From Hyphomonadaceae bacterium (GTDB lineage Bacteria > Pseudomonadota > Alphaproteobacteria > Caulobacterales > Hyphomonadaceae): a DNA stretch of 64,000 bases. The DNA lies in the NCBI GenBank assembly GCA_024742355.1, contig JANSYM010000002.1:186001-250000 (forward strand), read 5' to 3'. Of the stretch, positions 18,289 through 27,045 are shown piece by piece. How positions within the stretch are numbered: the first letter of the stretch is position 1; each line of letters opens with the position of its first letter. Both the position numbers and the translations under genes were made by a program. The notes under the pieces were generated by a model that had not been told where the DNA came from, did not search any database, and worked only from the letters and a program-made list of their open reading frames with translations.

Positions 18289-20898
18289 CTAAAACCTGGC
18301 GGTCAGGCTCGCTGACAGGCTGGTGCCACGATCATAGGTGTTGAACTCGACGCGGCCGGTATCGGTTGCCGTGTTGAGGAACTCCTGATGCGCTTCGTCC
18401 AGCAGATTGCGAGCACTCACGCCGAGCGTCAGGTCTTTGCCGCCAAAAGTGACGTCCCGGCGATAGACGAAGTCCAGCTGGATGCCCGGATCCTCAATGA
18501 CATCCTCGAGACCGAGGCGTGCATCCCCACGTTGAAGGATACGCTGATCCACCCATCCCAGCAGCAGGGTCGCCTGCTCAACGTCGCTTTCCCATCCAAA
18601 TTGCAGATTGAAGATATTCTCCGGCGTGCCTTGCAGCTTATCCCCATTGTTCAAACCGAGATCGGTCGCGAGAATATCGCGGTTTTCACTGCCGGAGAAA
18701 ACCAGATCGCCGGCATCAACAACCAGTTCAGCTGATGTGAATGTATAATTGGTCGAGAAGATCCAGTCGCGATCCTGCCACCACGTACCCTCGAACGGCA
18801 TGATAAATCGGTTGCGGTATTCGAGCTCAAACCCGAACAGTTCGGCCTTCGGGGCGTTGATATAGGTGGTCTGATAGACCAGCGAGCTCAGTTCGTTGAT
18901 CTGTTCCTCGATCGGGTTTTCGATTTCCTTGAAAAAGGCGGCGGCGGTCACGAACTGGTTGCGGCCCATATAATATTCCAGGCGTGCGTCATAATTGGTG
19001 AATTCGCTATCGACGAGGCCGCTGTTGCCGCGATAGGTCCGGCTGGATTCAGTATCGAAATAGGTCGCCTCGGACAGCTCTCGAAACTGCGGTCGCGCCA
19101 CGGTTTCGGAGTAGCCAAGCCGGACCTGCAAATCGTCGGCAAAGTTCCAGGTCAGCGTCAGCGCCGGCAATGTGTAATCATTTTCCAGCCGGGTCTCTTC
19201 AGGTCCAGGATTGCCGAACCGGTCCGAGGACCGGACAAATTGCTCACCGCTCTCCTGGCGCACACCCACGGTCGCCTTGATGTAATCGGTGACGTCCAGG
19301 TCGGCCTGCGCGTAATAGGCGGTCACATCAAGGCCCGCGACATAGAGATCCGTGCTGGTCGTCGACTCGTTCAGGAAGAACCGGCTCGGCGCAATATTAT
19401 CTGGCGAGAACAGGAAATCCGGACGCGCCAGCGGGTCGACGCCGGTGACAACCGATCCGTTGAAGCGGAAATTGAACTGGCGGTAATCGCGTTCTGTCGA
19501 GGAGTCATCGAAACCGCCTGACAGTACCAGTTCACGCGTATCGCCCAACGCAACCAGGTACTTTCCGTCCAGGCCGAAGCCGGTGACATCATCGACCAGC
19601 TCAGTGAACTGGATATTGTAGCGGCCCTGCTGGTTATTATAGGTCGGCACACCATTGATGACCTCGCGCGTCAGCTGGCGCTCATAGGGTGCATCATAGG
19701 TCGATTGCGCGACAGATCCACGCCAGTTGAGGTCGAGATCGCCGAAGGCGTGCGAGCCTGCGAGCTGAAACGAGGTCAGTTCGCGCTCATACCAGGCCGT
19801 GCGTTCACGGTGACGGATTTCATTACTGCCATCCTCCCCAACTGCAATCTGCGCGTCCTTGGTGGTGGAGTGGACATAGAACAACGTGCCGGACACTTCG
19901 TGGAGACCCTGCGCAACCGTGATCGATCCAAGCCCATTGACGATCGCATCAAAGCTGGTCTGGTCAACCTGCACATCGCGGTCAAAATCGCCGGAGGCGT
20001 CATTGCGCAGCACCTGCTGCGTGGCTTCCCGTGTCGTCCAGCTGCCATCATAGCCGAGCACACCGATCAGGCCGACATCGAAGTCCCCAAAGCTGAGCGC
20101 CTTTCCGCCTTCCAGTTCCAGTTCCAAGGGCGGATCAATGTCGTCCTGCTGGATGACCGAGAGTGGTGAATTGACGAGGCTCTCCCCGGCCGCTTCGCGC
20201 GCCTCCGGGGTCAGGCTGTTAATATTGGTTCCGGAAGCGATCAGCGCGGCCAGCGGCGTCGGCAGATCGCGCAGGCCGTCATCATATCCGGACCAATCGG
20301 TGTCGCTGCCGCTCACCATCAGTCCAGTCTGTCCGGTGGTCACCGTGTTATAGCCGGTGCCAATCTTGAGGTTGAGAAAGTCCTCTGCGGTCTGGCGCAC
20401 AGTCTTGAGGTCGATCAGGCCGCCGCCAAACTCGCCTGGATAATTGGCGGAGTAGGTTTTCTGCACCGCCGCGCCATCAAGCATGCTGGATGGGAACAGA
20501 TCGAGTGGCACGGTTCGCCGCAAGGGCTCCGGGCTCGGCAAGGGGGCACCATTGAGCAGCGCCACCGAGTACCGATCGCCAAGGCCGCGCACATAGGCAA
20601 ACTGTCCATCGACAACGCTGAGACCGCTCAAACGGGTCAAGGCCAGGGCCGCATTGGCGTCGCCCTGGCGGGTCAGGTCTTCTGAAGACAGGAACGACGC
20701 CACCTGGGAAGTCTGGCGCTGCGGCTCGGGAATGTAGGCACCGCGTACGACAACAGTTTGCAGTGTGCGTTCGTCAGATGCTTCGGCTTTCGCCGCCGGC
20801 TCATCAGGCGCGTCCTGTGCGGCAACGGCTGGCACCACAGCCAGGGCCAGCGCTGTCGTCAGCAAGAGTGAGGTATTGGTAGGGCGTATCATTGGCAT
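18289..20898 (-). CDS. TonB-dependent outer-membrane receptor
   Basis: An 869-residue TonB-dependent receptor with a signal peptide (hydrophobic SLLLTTALALAVVPAVAAQ). The plug domain has a TonB-box-like LQTVVVRGAY near residue 46. The segment YVRGLGDRYSVALLNG, followed by PLPSPEPLRRTVPLDLFP, marks a receptor subgroup often paired with beta-helix lipoproteins (family recall). The beta-barrel ends in a C-terminal Phe (SLTARF). It imports an unknown ligand using TonB energy. There are two possible ATGs: 20898, and 20892 with better Shine-Dalgarno spacing. The lipoprotein gene lies 121 bp upstream across a hairpin terminator, so both genes may be expressed from one promoter at unequal levels. Confidence 0.95.
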   Translation of the reverse strand: MPMIRPTNTSLLLTTALALAVVPAVAAQDAPDEPAAKAEASDERTLQTVVVRGAYIPEPQRQTSQVASFLSSEDLTRQGDANAALALTRLSGLSVVDGQFAYVRGLGDRYSVALLNGAPLPSPEPLRRTVPLDLFPSSMLDGAAVQKTYSANYPGEFGGGLIDLKTVRQTAEDFLNLKIGTGYNTVTTGQTGLMVSGSDTDWSGYDDGLRDLPTPLAALIASGTNINSLTPEAREAAGESLVNSPLSVIQQDDIDPPLELELEGGKALSFGDFDVGLIGVLGYDGSWTTREATQQVLRNDASGDFDRDVQVDQTSFDAIVNGLGSITVAQGLHEVSGTLFYVHSTTKDAQIAVGEDGSNEIRHRERTAWYERELTSFQLAGSHAFGDLDLNWRGSVAQSTYDAPYERQLTREVINGVPTYNNQQGRYNIQFTELVDDVTGFGLDGKYLVALGDTRELVLSGGFDDSSTERDYRQFNFRFNGSVVTGVDPLARPDFLFSPDNIAPSRFFLNESTTSTDLYVAGLDVTAYYAQADLDVTDYIKATVGVRQESGEQFVRSSDRFGNPGPEETRLENDYTLPALTLTWNFADDLQVRLGYSETVARPQFRELSEATYFDTESSRTYRGNSGLVDSEFTNYDARLEYYMGRNQFVTAAAFFKEIENPIEEQINELSSLVYQTTYINAPKAELFGFELEYRNRFIMPFEGTWWQDRDWIFSTNYTFTSAELVVDAGDLVFSGSENRDILATDLGLNNGDKLQGTPENIFNLQFGWESDVEQATLLLGWVDQRILQRGDARLGLEDVIEDPGIQLDFVYRRDVTFGGKDLTLGVSARNLLDEAHQEFLNTATDTGRVEFNTYDRGTSLSASLTARF

Positions 20899-20969
20899 TG
20901 GCCTTTGTTCGGGTCGTCAAACCGGCGAGCTGTTTCAAAATCGTCTTTCGCGCTCGACGGACAGAAATG

Positions 20970-21004
20970 GAAAAACCGGGACGGCGCTGAGGCCCCGTCC
21001 CGGT
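20970..21004 (-). terminator. Intrinsic terminator between lipoprotein and receptor genes
   Basis: A ten-base perfect stem, ACCGGGACGG (20975-20984) with CCGTCCCGGT (20995-21004), and a ten-base loop lie 15 bases past the lipoprotein stop. On the minus strand the stem is followed by TTTT. Partial read-through would give more lipoprotein than receptor message (inference). Confidence 0.8.
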
Positions 21005-21019
21005 CAGTTGAAAATCTAC

Positions 21020-23860
21020 CTAGCAAGCGTCGCCATTTGGCAGTCCGCAGGTCCAGCCCTGCCACCATGCGTCGTTCGCGTTTTCGACCGCGCCGATATA
21101 GTCGGTATCGTCAAAGAAAGGGTCGATCGCCGTTAGATCCGTCGCGGTGGCTGCGGTTTCGGTGGCGCCATTGACGAAGCGCGAGATCAACGTGTTCACC
21201 ACAGGCAAGGATGTGTTGAACGTGCTGTTCGGCGCCGCCGCAGCCGCGTCCACCGCCGCTTGAGTCTCGGGGCTCGAATCTGTCAGGCCGGCGCCATTGG
21301 TCCCGCAATCAGCCTGCACGGATGAGAAGCTTGGGTCGACGCCGACGCCGCCAAAGCTGCTATCGTCGCCATCACCGGCATCCGCGTCCCAGGCGAAGCA
21401 GGCATCTTCATAGACGATGACGCCATTGAGCAATTGTCCGATCGATCCCGTGTTCGAACGGAACACCTGATCGCCATCGGTTCCCAGGAAGGTGAAATTG
21501 GCAATCTTGGGATTGGAGGACTGCGCCACAGGCGCGGCGGCGACAGAGCTCTGCTCGGTGACATTGTCGCCGCGGCCATTGATCTGGTCGACAATGACGT
21601 ACTGGATTGCACCTTGATAGCCATTGTCGGTGTCGATGGATTCGTCATTATTGCCGGTCAGAACCAGGTATTTGGCGTTGACCGTCCCGCCGAAGAATTC
21701 GACGCCATCATCGGCATTGTTATGGACCTGGATGTACTCAACCGTGGTGCCGTCTCCGACGCCGCCAAAGGCAATGCCGTTCAACTCATTATCCGGGGTC
21801 AGCTCGAAGCCGGCATATTTGACCTGCACATAGCGCAGGACACCGGAACTGTCGCTGACATCGTCGCCGCCATAGAGCGCATCCGGCGAGGTGACGCCTT
21901 CAATGCGCTGCTGGCAGCTATCTGTGAAATAGGCCGAGCCACTGAGGCAGCGATTCTGCGGCGCGCTGCCCAGGATAACGATACCGCCCCACTCACCATC
22001 TGCCTGATCCGGCGATGGCTGCGTATCGCGCAGGTCGGCTTCGGAGGTGAAAATGATTGGATTGTTCGCCGTGCCATTGGCGCGGATCTCCGAGCCGCGA
22101 TTGACGACCAGATAGTCCTGACCGGTATTGCCGAACAGGGTCACCCCGGACTCGATGGTCAGTGTCGCGGCATCGCCGGCGGCCGCCGTCCCGTCTGCGC
22201 CCATATCGACACCAACATCGACCCGGCCATCAAGTTCATAAAGGTTGCCGCGCGTCAGGCGAATGTCTTCGGTGAGGACGCCGGATACAACGCAGACCTT
22301 CTGGCCGCCAATCGTATTGCCATTGTCAATCGTGCCGGTTGGGCAGGTCAGCGTGTCGGGAAACAATCCGACGGTCCAGCCCGTCGCCCAATTGTTTGTT
22401 TCGGACTCACCCGGCGCGAATGCGCCGATATGGTTGGTGTCATCGAACGAAGCGTCGATGGCTGGCAGGTTGGCGGCGGTAATCCCCTGCTCTGCCGTGC
22501 CAGAGAAGAATTTGGCGGCCAGCGTATTCGCGACCGGCAGCGCCGTGTTGAACACACTGTCTGGCGCGGCCGCAGCTGCCGCCACTGCTGCAGCGGTTTC
22601 AGGGTCTGAATCGGTCAGCCCGGCGCCATTCGTGCCGCAATCGGCGAGGACGGAGGCAAAGCTCGGGTCAACGCCAACGCCGCCAAAACTGGTATCGTCG
22701 CCATCACCGGCATCGGCGTCCCAGGCGAAGCAGGCATCGTCATAGACGATCACACCGTTCAGGAGGCGGCCGATGGAGCCGGTATTCGAGCGAAAGACCT
22801 GGTCACCATCACTGCCGATGAAGGTGAAGTTGGCGATTAGCGGGTTCGAAGACTGCGACGCCGGGGCTGCGGCCACGGAGCTTTGCTCGGTGATATTGTC
22901 GCCGCGCCCTGTCGTCTGCTCAACCACCACGTGCTGGATCGTGCCCTGATAGCCATTGTCGGTATCGATGGACTCGTCATTATTGCCGTTGAGAACCAGA
23001 TATTTGACGTTGACCGTCCCGCCAAAGAACTCAACGCCGTCATCGGCATTGTTATAGACCTGCACATACTCAACCACGGTGGCGTCACCGACACCGCCAA
23101 AAGCGATGCCGTTCAGTTCATTGTCTGTGGTGAGCTCGAACCCGGCATGTTTCACCACGACATAGCGCAAGGTGCCGGAATAATCGTCGGCATCGTCACC
23201 GCCATACAGGGCATCTGGCGATGTCACGCCTTCAATACGTTGCTGGCAGGTGTCGGTGAAATAGGCCGAGCCGCTCAGGCACCGGTTCTGCGGTGCACTG
23301 CCGAGAAGGACTATCCCGCCCCATTCACCATCGAACGTCTCGCCGAGATCATTGGCAGGATCTGTGTCGTTCTGGCGCTCAATGTCCTGGGCGCTGGTAA
23401 AGGTAATCGGCTGGCTCGCTGTGCCAGCAGCCTCGATCGTCGATCCGCGCGAGACGACCAGATAGTCCTGCCCCGTGGCGCCAATGATTGTGACACCCGG
23501 CTCGATGACCAGAGACGCAACCGCGCCCGCCGCATCAGTGCCGTCGGCGCCATTATCCACGCCCACATCGACACGGCCATTCAGGCGATATACGACGCCA
23601 TCCACCTGGGTCAGCGTCGTCGTTCCCAGCAGCGTGCCGGACAGCAAGCATGTGGTGACCGACCCGATCGCTGTGCCTTCAGAAAAACCCGAAGGGCATG
23701 ACGCTGTCGCGCCGCCGCCGCTTCCGCCCGAACCACCACCACTAGAAGGCGGCGGAGTCGTCGGTGCCGTGGTCCCGGGTGAGGCGATGCTGCCCCCCTG
23801 GGAACACGCTGCTGCCATCATGCCCAGTGCAAACGCGCTTGCCGTTGCTCGAAGTTTCAT
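21020..23860 (-). CDS. Large lipoprotein with two near-identical beta-helix-type halves
   Basis: From ATG at 23860 (AGGGG seven bases upstream) this gives 946 residues. A lipoprotein signal with Cys19 (MMAAAC) is followed by a Thr/Pro/Ser- and Gly-rich linker and then two repeats of about 440 residues (about 55-503 and 506-940). Both repeats contain the same blocks: GRVDVGVD, GQDYLVV, DGEWGGIV, LGSAPQNRCLSGSAYFTD, QQRIEGVTSPDALYGGDD, NELNGIAFGGVGD, NNADDGVEFFGGTVN, NNDESIDTDNGYQG and CFAWDADAGDGDD. These blocks resemble right-handed beta-helix lipoproteins that I recall next to TonB receptors in Bacteroidetes and marine Proteobacteria. Asp/Gly-rich loops suggest calcium binding. It is probably surface-exposed and functionally paired with the downstream receptor. 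The ligand is unknown. Confidence 0.88.
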   Translation of the reverse strand: MKLRATASAFALGMMAAACSQGGSIASPGTTAPTTPPPSSGGGSGGSGGGATASCPSGFSEGTAIGSVTTCLLSGTLLGTTTLTQVDGVVYRLNGRVDVGVDNGADGTDAAGAVASLVIEPGVTIIGATGQDYLVVSRGSTIEAAGTASQPITFTSAQDIERQNDTDPANDLGETFDGEWGGIVLLGSAPQNRCLSGSAYFTDTCQQRIEGVTSPDALYGGDDADDYSGTLRYVVVKHAGFELTTDNELNGIAFGGVGDATVVEYVQVYNNADDGVEFFGGTVNVKYLVLNGNNDESIDTDNGYQGTIQHVVVEQTTGRGDNITEQSSVAAAPASQSSNPLIANFTFIGSDGDQVFRSNTGSIGRLLNGVIVYDDACFAWDADAGDGDDTSFGGVGVDPSFASVLADCGTNGAGLTDSDPETAAAVAAAAAAPDSVFNTALPVANTLAAKFFSGTAEQGITAANLPAIDASFDDTNHIGAFAPGESETNNWATGWTVGLFPDTLTCPTGTIDNGNTIGGQKVCVVSGVLTEDIRLTRGNLYELDGRVDVGVDMGADGTAAAGDAATLTIESGVTLFGNTGQDYLVVNRGSEIRANGTANNPIIFTSEADLRDTQPSPDQADGEWGGIVILGSAPQNRCLSGSAYFTDSCQQRIEGVTSPDALYGGDDVSDSSGVLRYVQVKYAGFELTPDNELNGIAFGGVGDGTTVEYIQVHNNADDGVEFFGGTVNAKYLVLTGNNDESIDTDNGYQGAIQYVIVDQINGRGDNVTEQSSVAAAPVAQSSNPKIANFTFLGTDGDQVFRSNTGSIGQLLNGVIVYEDACFAWDADAGDGDDSSFGGVGVDPSFSSVQADCGTNGAGLTDSSPETQAAVDAAAAAPNSTFNTSLPVVNTLISRFVNGATETAATATDLTAIDPFFDDTDYIGAVENANDAWWQGWTCGLPNGDAC
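21041..22345 (-). repeat. Second (C-terminal) copy of the intragenic duplication
   Basis: This segment encodes the second half of the lipoprotein and matches 22354-23698 both in protein and in long nucleotide runs (for example the stretches around 21350-21420 and 22690-22760 differ at only a few bases). The copies are offset by about 444-450 codons. Confidence 0.9.
22354..23698 (-). repeat. First (N-terminal) copy of the intragenic duplication
   Basis: The first half of the duplicated lipoprotein gene, partner of 21041-22345. It has a few extra residues (an ERQNDTDPANDLGE loop is longer here than its RDTQPSPDQAD counterpart). High nucleotide similarity points to a recent duplication or ongoing gene conversion. 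Confidence 0.9.
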
Positions 23861-24140
23861 TGGAGGCCCCTGTCCGATTTCCAATTGCACTCAACCACGG
23901 CCTGTCCGCGGCTGATTCTGGGGCCGGAATTATTCAAAGTCGGTGACGGTTTTTTTGCGCTAAAATAACAGTTCCATGACCGACTCCGACACAAATCCGT
24001 CGCAATAAGCCACTGTTTTATTTGCGTAATAATCCGGTCGCTGAGCTTTTTGAATTTCGCAATGCGGCGCCCCGATCTGGACAATCTCGTTTGCTTTCAA
24101 GCGCCTTCCAGAATGGCAAAACTCCGCATCCGGAGGGTTA

Positions 24141-24743
24141 TCAGACGAGCAACTCGCCCATGCACCAGGCGCCCCAGATGCCCAGACCCAGATACGGCCC
24201 AAACGCGAAAGCTGGGCGCGCACGCTTTTTTTTTCCCGTTTGTGACAAAGCGACCGCGGAAATGATCCCCAGGCCCGACGCAATCAAGAGAATCAGTGGC
24301 AACAGTCCCGCCCCGACCCAGGCGCCGCCTGCGGCCAGCAATTTGGCGTCACCGAGGCCAATGCCGTCATAGCCGCGCAAGGTTCGCCAGACATAACCCA
24401 GTCCCGCTATCAGAGCGTAACCGAGCACCGCACCGGCGATAGATAGCTGCCAAGACGTCTGAGCGATGACCGCGAACCCAATGCCGGCGACGATCAATGG
24501 CAAGGTAATCACATCCAGCAAAAGACCAGTTCGCATATCGATGTATGACAAGAGCAGCAGCGCCGTGGCGAGGCCCAGACTTGCGTAGAGGGCGATCCCG
24601 GTGGACCTGACCGGCGCTGCCAACGTGACGAATGCAAGCGCATAAACAGCTGCCAGCAGGGTCACCAGAATGAGCGCGGTCCGCGCGCTGATCCTCACAT
24701 CCGGATATGTCTCTGTTGAGGCTGGCTGCATGTCGCCAGTCAC
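24141..24743 (-). CDS. Prepilin peptidase, A24 family, short form
   Basis: A 200-residue polytopic aspartyl protease of the GspO/PilD family. The two catalytic aspartates are visible in YIDMRTG (about residue 68) and GLGDAKLLAAGG (about 130), and the family C-terminal block FGPYLGLG is present. The N-terminal cytoplasmic cysteine-rich methyltransferase domain of classical GspO/PilD is absent; the protein has only a short tail before the first membrane helix. It presumably cleaves GspG-K leaders from the nearby operon, which has no other peptidase gene in the window. The coding strand contains a run of nine A (24226-24234) encoding KKK. Its ATG overlaps the rlmE stop by four bases. Confidence 0.88.
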   Translation of the reverse strand: MTGDMQPASTETYPDVRISARTALILVTLLAAVYALAFVTLAAPVRSTGIALYASLGLATALLLLSYIDMRTGLLLDVITLPLIVAGIGFAVIAQTSWQLSIAGAVLGYALIAGLGYVWRTLRGYDGIGLGDAKLLAAGGAWVGAGLLPLILLIASGLGIISAVALSQTGKKKRARPAFAFGPYLGLGIWGAWCMGELLV

Positions 24744-25444
24744 CCCCGGTATCCCTTGGCGACGACGAACATCTCGGGCGATCCGGCGCGGCTTGCCGGC
24801 GGTTTGATATGTTTCACCGATTTGAACAGGTGTTTGAGACGTTCCATCATTTCCGGCGTCGCCCCGCCCTGGAAGACCTTGGCGCAGAAGGCCCCGCCGC
24901 GCACCAGATGCTGTTCGGTGAAATGCAGCGCGATATCGGCGAGCGCTGCCGTGCGCAGGCTGTCTGTCTGTTTGTGCCCGGTCGTGTTGGCCGCCATGTC
25001 CGAGAGGATGAGGTCCGGCGGCCCACTCAGGCCGGTCATCATCTCAGCGACATCGTCAGGTTCGTTGACGTCGCCTTGCACGATGAAGGCACCCGCGACG
25101 GGTTCGGTTTCCAGCAGGTCGATGCCGACCACTTCTCTCACCTTGGCCCGCACGCAGGCCTGCAACCAGCCCCCGGGGGCGCAGCCAAGGTCGACCACGC
25201 GAATGTCAGGCCGCAGCAGCTTGGCCTGTTTGTCGATCTCGAGCAATTTATACGCCGCGCGGGCGCGAAAGCCTTCGGCTTTGGCTTGCTGAACATATGG
25301 ATCGGAAAGCTGACGCTCGATCCATTTTTTCGAACTCTCGGACTTGGCGCGATAGGCAATCACCTTGCGCTCGCCGGTGCGGCGACCTGAGCTTTTCTTC
25401 TTGTCCGTCGGACCTTTCCAACGGCGTTTTCCATCATCACTCAT
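24740..25444 (-). CDS. rlmE: 23S rRNA 2'-O-methyltransferase RlmE
   Basis: A 234-residue RrmJ/FtsJ-type methyltransferase that methylates U2552 of 23S rRNA using S-adenosylmethionine. After a basic N-terminal tail, the core shows RARAAYKLLEID (catalytic Lys), the SAM motif VVDLGCAPGGW, the aspartates in GIDLLE and ILSDMAAN (catalytic Asp), FCAKVFQGG (catalytic Lys) and SPEMFVVAKGYRG (catalytic Glu). This is the full K-D-K-E tetrad. It is coupled by four-base overlaps to ppx upstream and the prepilin peptidase gene downstream. Confidence 0.97.
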   Translation of the reverse strand: MSDDGKRRWKGPTDKKKSSGRRTGERKVIAYRAKSESSKKWIERQLSDPYVQQAKAEGFRARAAYKLLEIDKQAKLLRPDIRVVDLGCAPGGWLQACVRAKVREVVGIDLLETEPVAGAFIVQGDVNEPDDVAEMMTGLSGPPDLILSDMAANTTGHKQTDSLRTAALADIALHFTEQHLVRGGAFCAKVFQGGATPEMMERLKHLFKSVKHIKPPASRAGSPEMFVVAKGYRG

Positions 25445-26553
25445 GATTGCGCACCTTCTGCGGCTGCAGGTTTTTCGCCTGGTTTTTTGCGGCGACGACG
25501 TTTCCGGCGCTTGGGACCTTGCATCATCGACAGGAGCAGGCCTTCGCGCAAACCACGATCGGCGACGCGCATACGCCCGCCGGGTGCCAGCGACCAGGTT
25601 CCTTCAACGATGGCGCAGCCGGCCATCATCAAGCCGGCACGGTCGGTGCCGATTGTCGGAAACTTGTGCAGGCCGCTTTGCCCGGCCGCGCGGAGCTTGT
25701 TCACGGTGCCCATCATCTGGTCGTGCGTCATCCAGGCGCCATCGACCCGGTCCCGGCGATATTTCTGCAAGCCAAGCGACACGCCCGTGAGGCAGGTCAC
25801 CGTCCCGGACGTGCCAATCACATGCGCCCGTCCCTCTTCAAACGCCTTGCGAATATCCGGCGTGTGTTTCCAGCGGTCGATCAGGTCCATCACATGCGCC
25901 AGCATTTGCGGATACCTGTCTTCTTCGGGCAGATGCGCGAACGCTTCGGTCAGGGTCACAACGCCGACCGGGAGACTGCGCCATCCGAGGATTGGCGGCT
26001 TGCTGAGCAGGCCTTTCAGACCACCCTCATGGGCGGGCCGTGCGTCGACATAGGACAGCTCGGTCGAGCCCCCACCTATGTCGATCACCAGAACCCGGTC
26101 CGTGTCCGGTTCGATCAGATTGTGACAGCCGATCAAGGCCAGTCTAGCTTCTTCCTCGGGCCCGATAATCTTGAAGGTCAGTCCGGTTTCGTCGCGCACG
26201 CGCTGGATGAAAGCGGCGCCATTCTCGGCGCGGCGGCAGGCTTCGGTGGCGATGCAGCGGACATGCCCGACCTTTTTCGCTTTCAGCTTCTTGGAAATCT
26301 TGTGCAGCGCGTCCATGGCGCGCTCGATCGAGGCATCCGACAAACGTCCCGTCGCCTCCAGACCTTCGCCGAGGCGGGCAATCTGAGAATGAGAGTCGAG
26401 CACAGAAAAGCTATCGCCGCGACGTGCAGCGACGAGCAGTCTGCAATTATTTGTCCCCAAATCCACCGCTGCATAGAGCGGGGGCTTTCGGCGCTTGCGT
26501 GACCCGGTCCGGCGTCTGGCCGTCCGATCATCACGCACTTTATCTATAGTCAT
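25441..26553 (-). CDS. Ppx/GppA family phosphatase (exopolyphosphatase)
   Basis: From ATG at 26553 this gives 370 residues. After a basic N-terminus it has the sugar-kinase/HSP70 fold motifs of the Ppx/GppA family: AAVDLGTNNCRLLV (phosphate 1), RCIATEACRRAENG, GPEEEARLALIG with the family Glu, and VLVIDIGGGSTELSYVD. It hydrolyses polyphosphate or pppGpp. Its ~370-residue length matches the short alphaproteobacterial form without the C-terminal HD region, followed by a basic tail (KRRKRRRRKKPGEK). Ppx beside rlmE is a standard alphaproteobacterial pair. Confidence 0.93.
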   Translation of the reverse strand: MTIDKVRDDRTARRRTGSRKRRKPPLYAAVDLGTNNCRLLVAARRGDSFSVLDSHSQIARLGEGLEATGRLSDASIERAMDALHKISKKLKAKKVGHVRCIATEACRRAENGAAFIQRVRDETGLTFKIIGPEEEARLALIGCHNLIEPDTDRVLVIDIGGGSTELSYVDARPAHEGGLKGLLSKPPILGWRSLPVGVVTLTEAFAHLPEEDRYPQMLAHVMDLIDRWKHTPDIRKAFEEGRAHVIGTSGTVTCLTGVSLGLQKYRRDRVDGAWMTHDQMMGTVNKLRAAGQSGLHKFPTIGTDRAGLMMAGCAIVEGTWSLAPGGRMRVADRGLREGLLLSMMQGPKRRKRRRRKKPGEKPAAAEGAQS

Positions 26554-26625
26554 GTGCTGACCAAATCTTGTATGTTGAATCCAGCTGTAGCACACATAGT
26601 CATCATGAGTCAGGGACCGAACATC

Positions 26626-27045
26626 ATGAAGCGCTTCAAGCGCCTGTTCGGGGGCGAAAAACCCACGAAAACTCAACCTGTTGTGGAGGTTTCCGAGATT
26701 CCGGACCTGCCCAACGCCATTCCGACGCGGCAAGCCAAATTCCAGATCGGACAAGTCCTCCGGCACAGATTATTTGATTTTCGCGGCGTGGTTTTCGACG
26801 TCGACCCCGTCTTTGCCAATACAGATGAGTGGTATGAATCGATCCCGGAAGAGGTTCGCCCATCCAAGGATCAGCCTTATTACCACTTGTTCGCCGAGAA
26901 TGAGCGCACCCACTACGTCGCCTATGTCTCAGAGCAGAATCTGGTGCCGGACGAGGATGATGCGCGCGTCAGTCATCCCGACATCGCCAAGATGTTCGAA
27001 CTGACCGATCATGGCTATGTCCTGAAGGCGGCGCAGCGCAACTAG
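26626..27045 (+). CDS. hspQ: Heat shock protein HspQ family
   Basis: From ATG at 26626 (AGGGA nine bases upstream) this gives 139 residues. The C-terminal 100 residues match HspQ: FQIGQVLRHRLFDFRGVVFDVDP, then WYESIPEEVRPSKDQPYYHLF and YVAYVSEQNLVPD. In enterobacteria HspQ binds hemimethylated DNA and is a specificity factor for Lon protease. There is a longer N-terminal extension than in E. coli (105 residues), Lys-rich then acidic. An in-frame ATG at 26605 is an alternative start. It is divergent from ppx and its stop overlaps convergent maiA in CTAG. Confidence 0.9.
   Translation: MKRFKRLFGGEKPTKTQPVVEVSEIPDLPNAIPTRQAKFQIGQVLRHRLFDFRGVVFDVDPVFANTDEWYESIPEEVRPSKDQPYYHLFAENERTHYVAYVSEQNLVPDEDDARVSHPDIAKMFELTDHGYVLKAAQRN

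Noticed and set aside
21434-22609. 391-residue plus-strand open frame opposite the duplicated lipoprotein
   Set aside because: Its repeats (an IVGVDG-type block recurs) only mirror the duplication on the coding strand.
26554-26625. Upstream extension of hspQ to 26554
   Set aside because: The start there has no Shine-Dalgarno and would be the base next to the divergent ppx ATG; the family match and AGGGA favour 26626.
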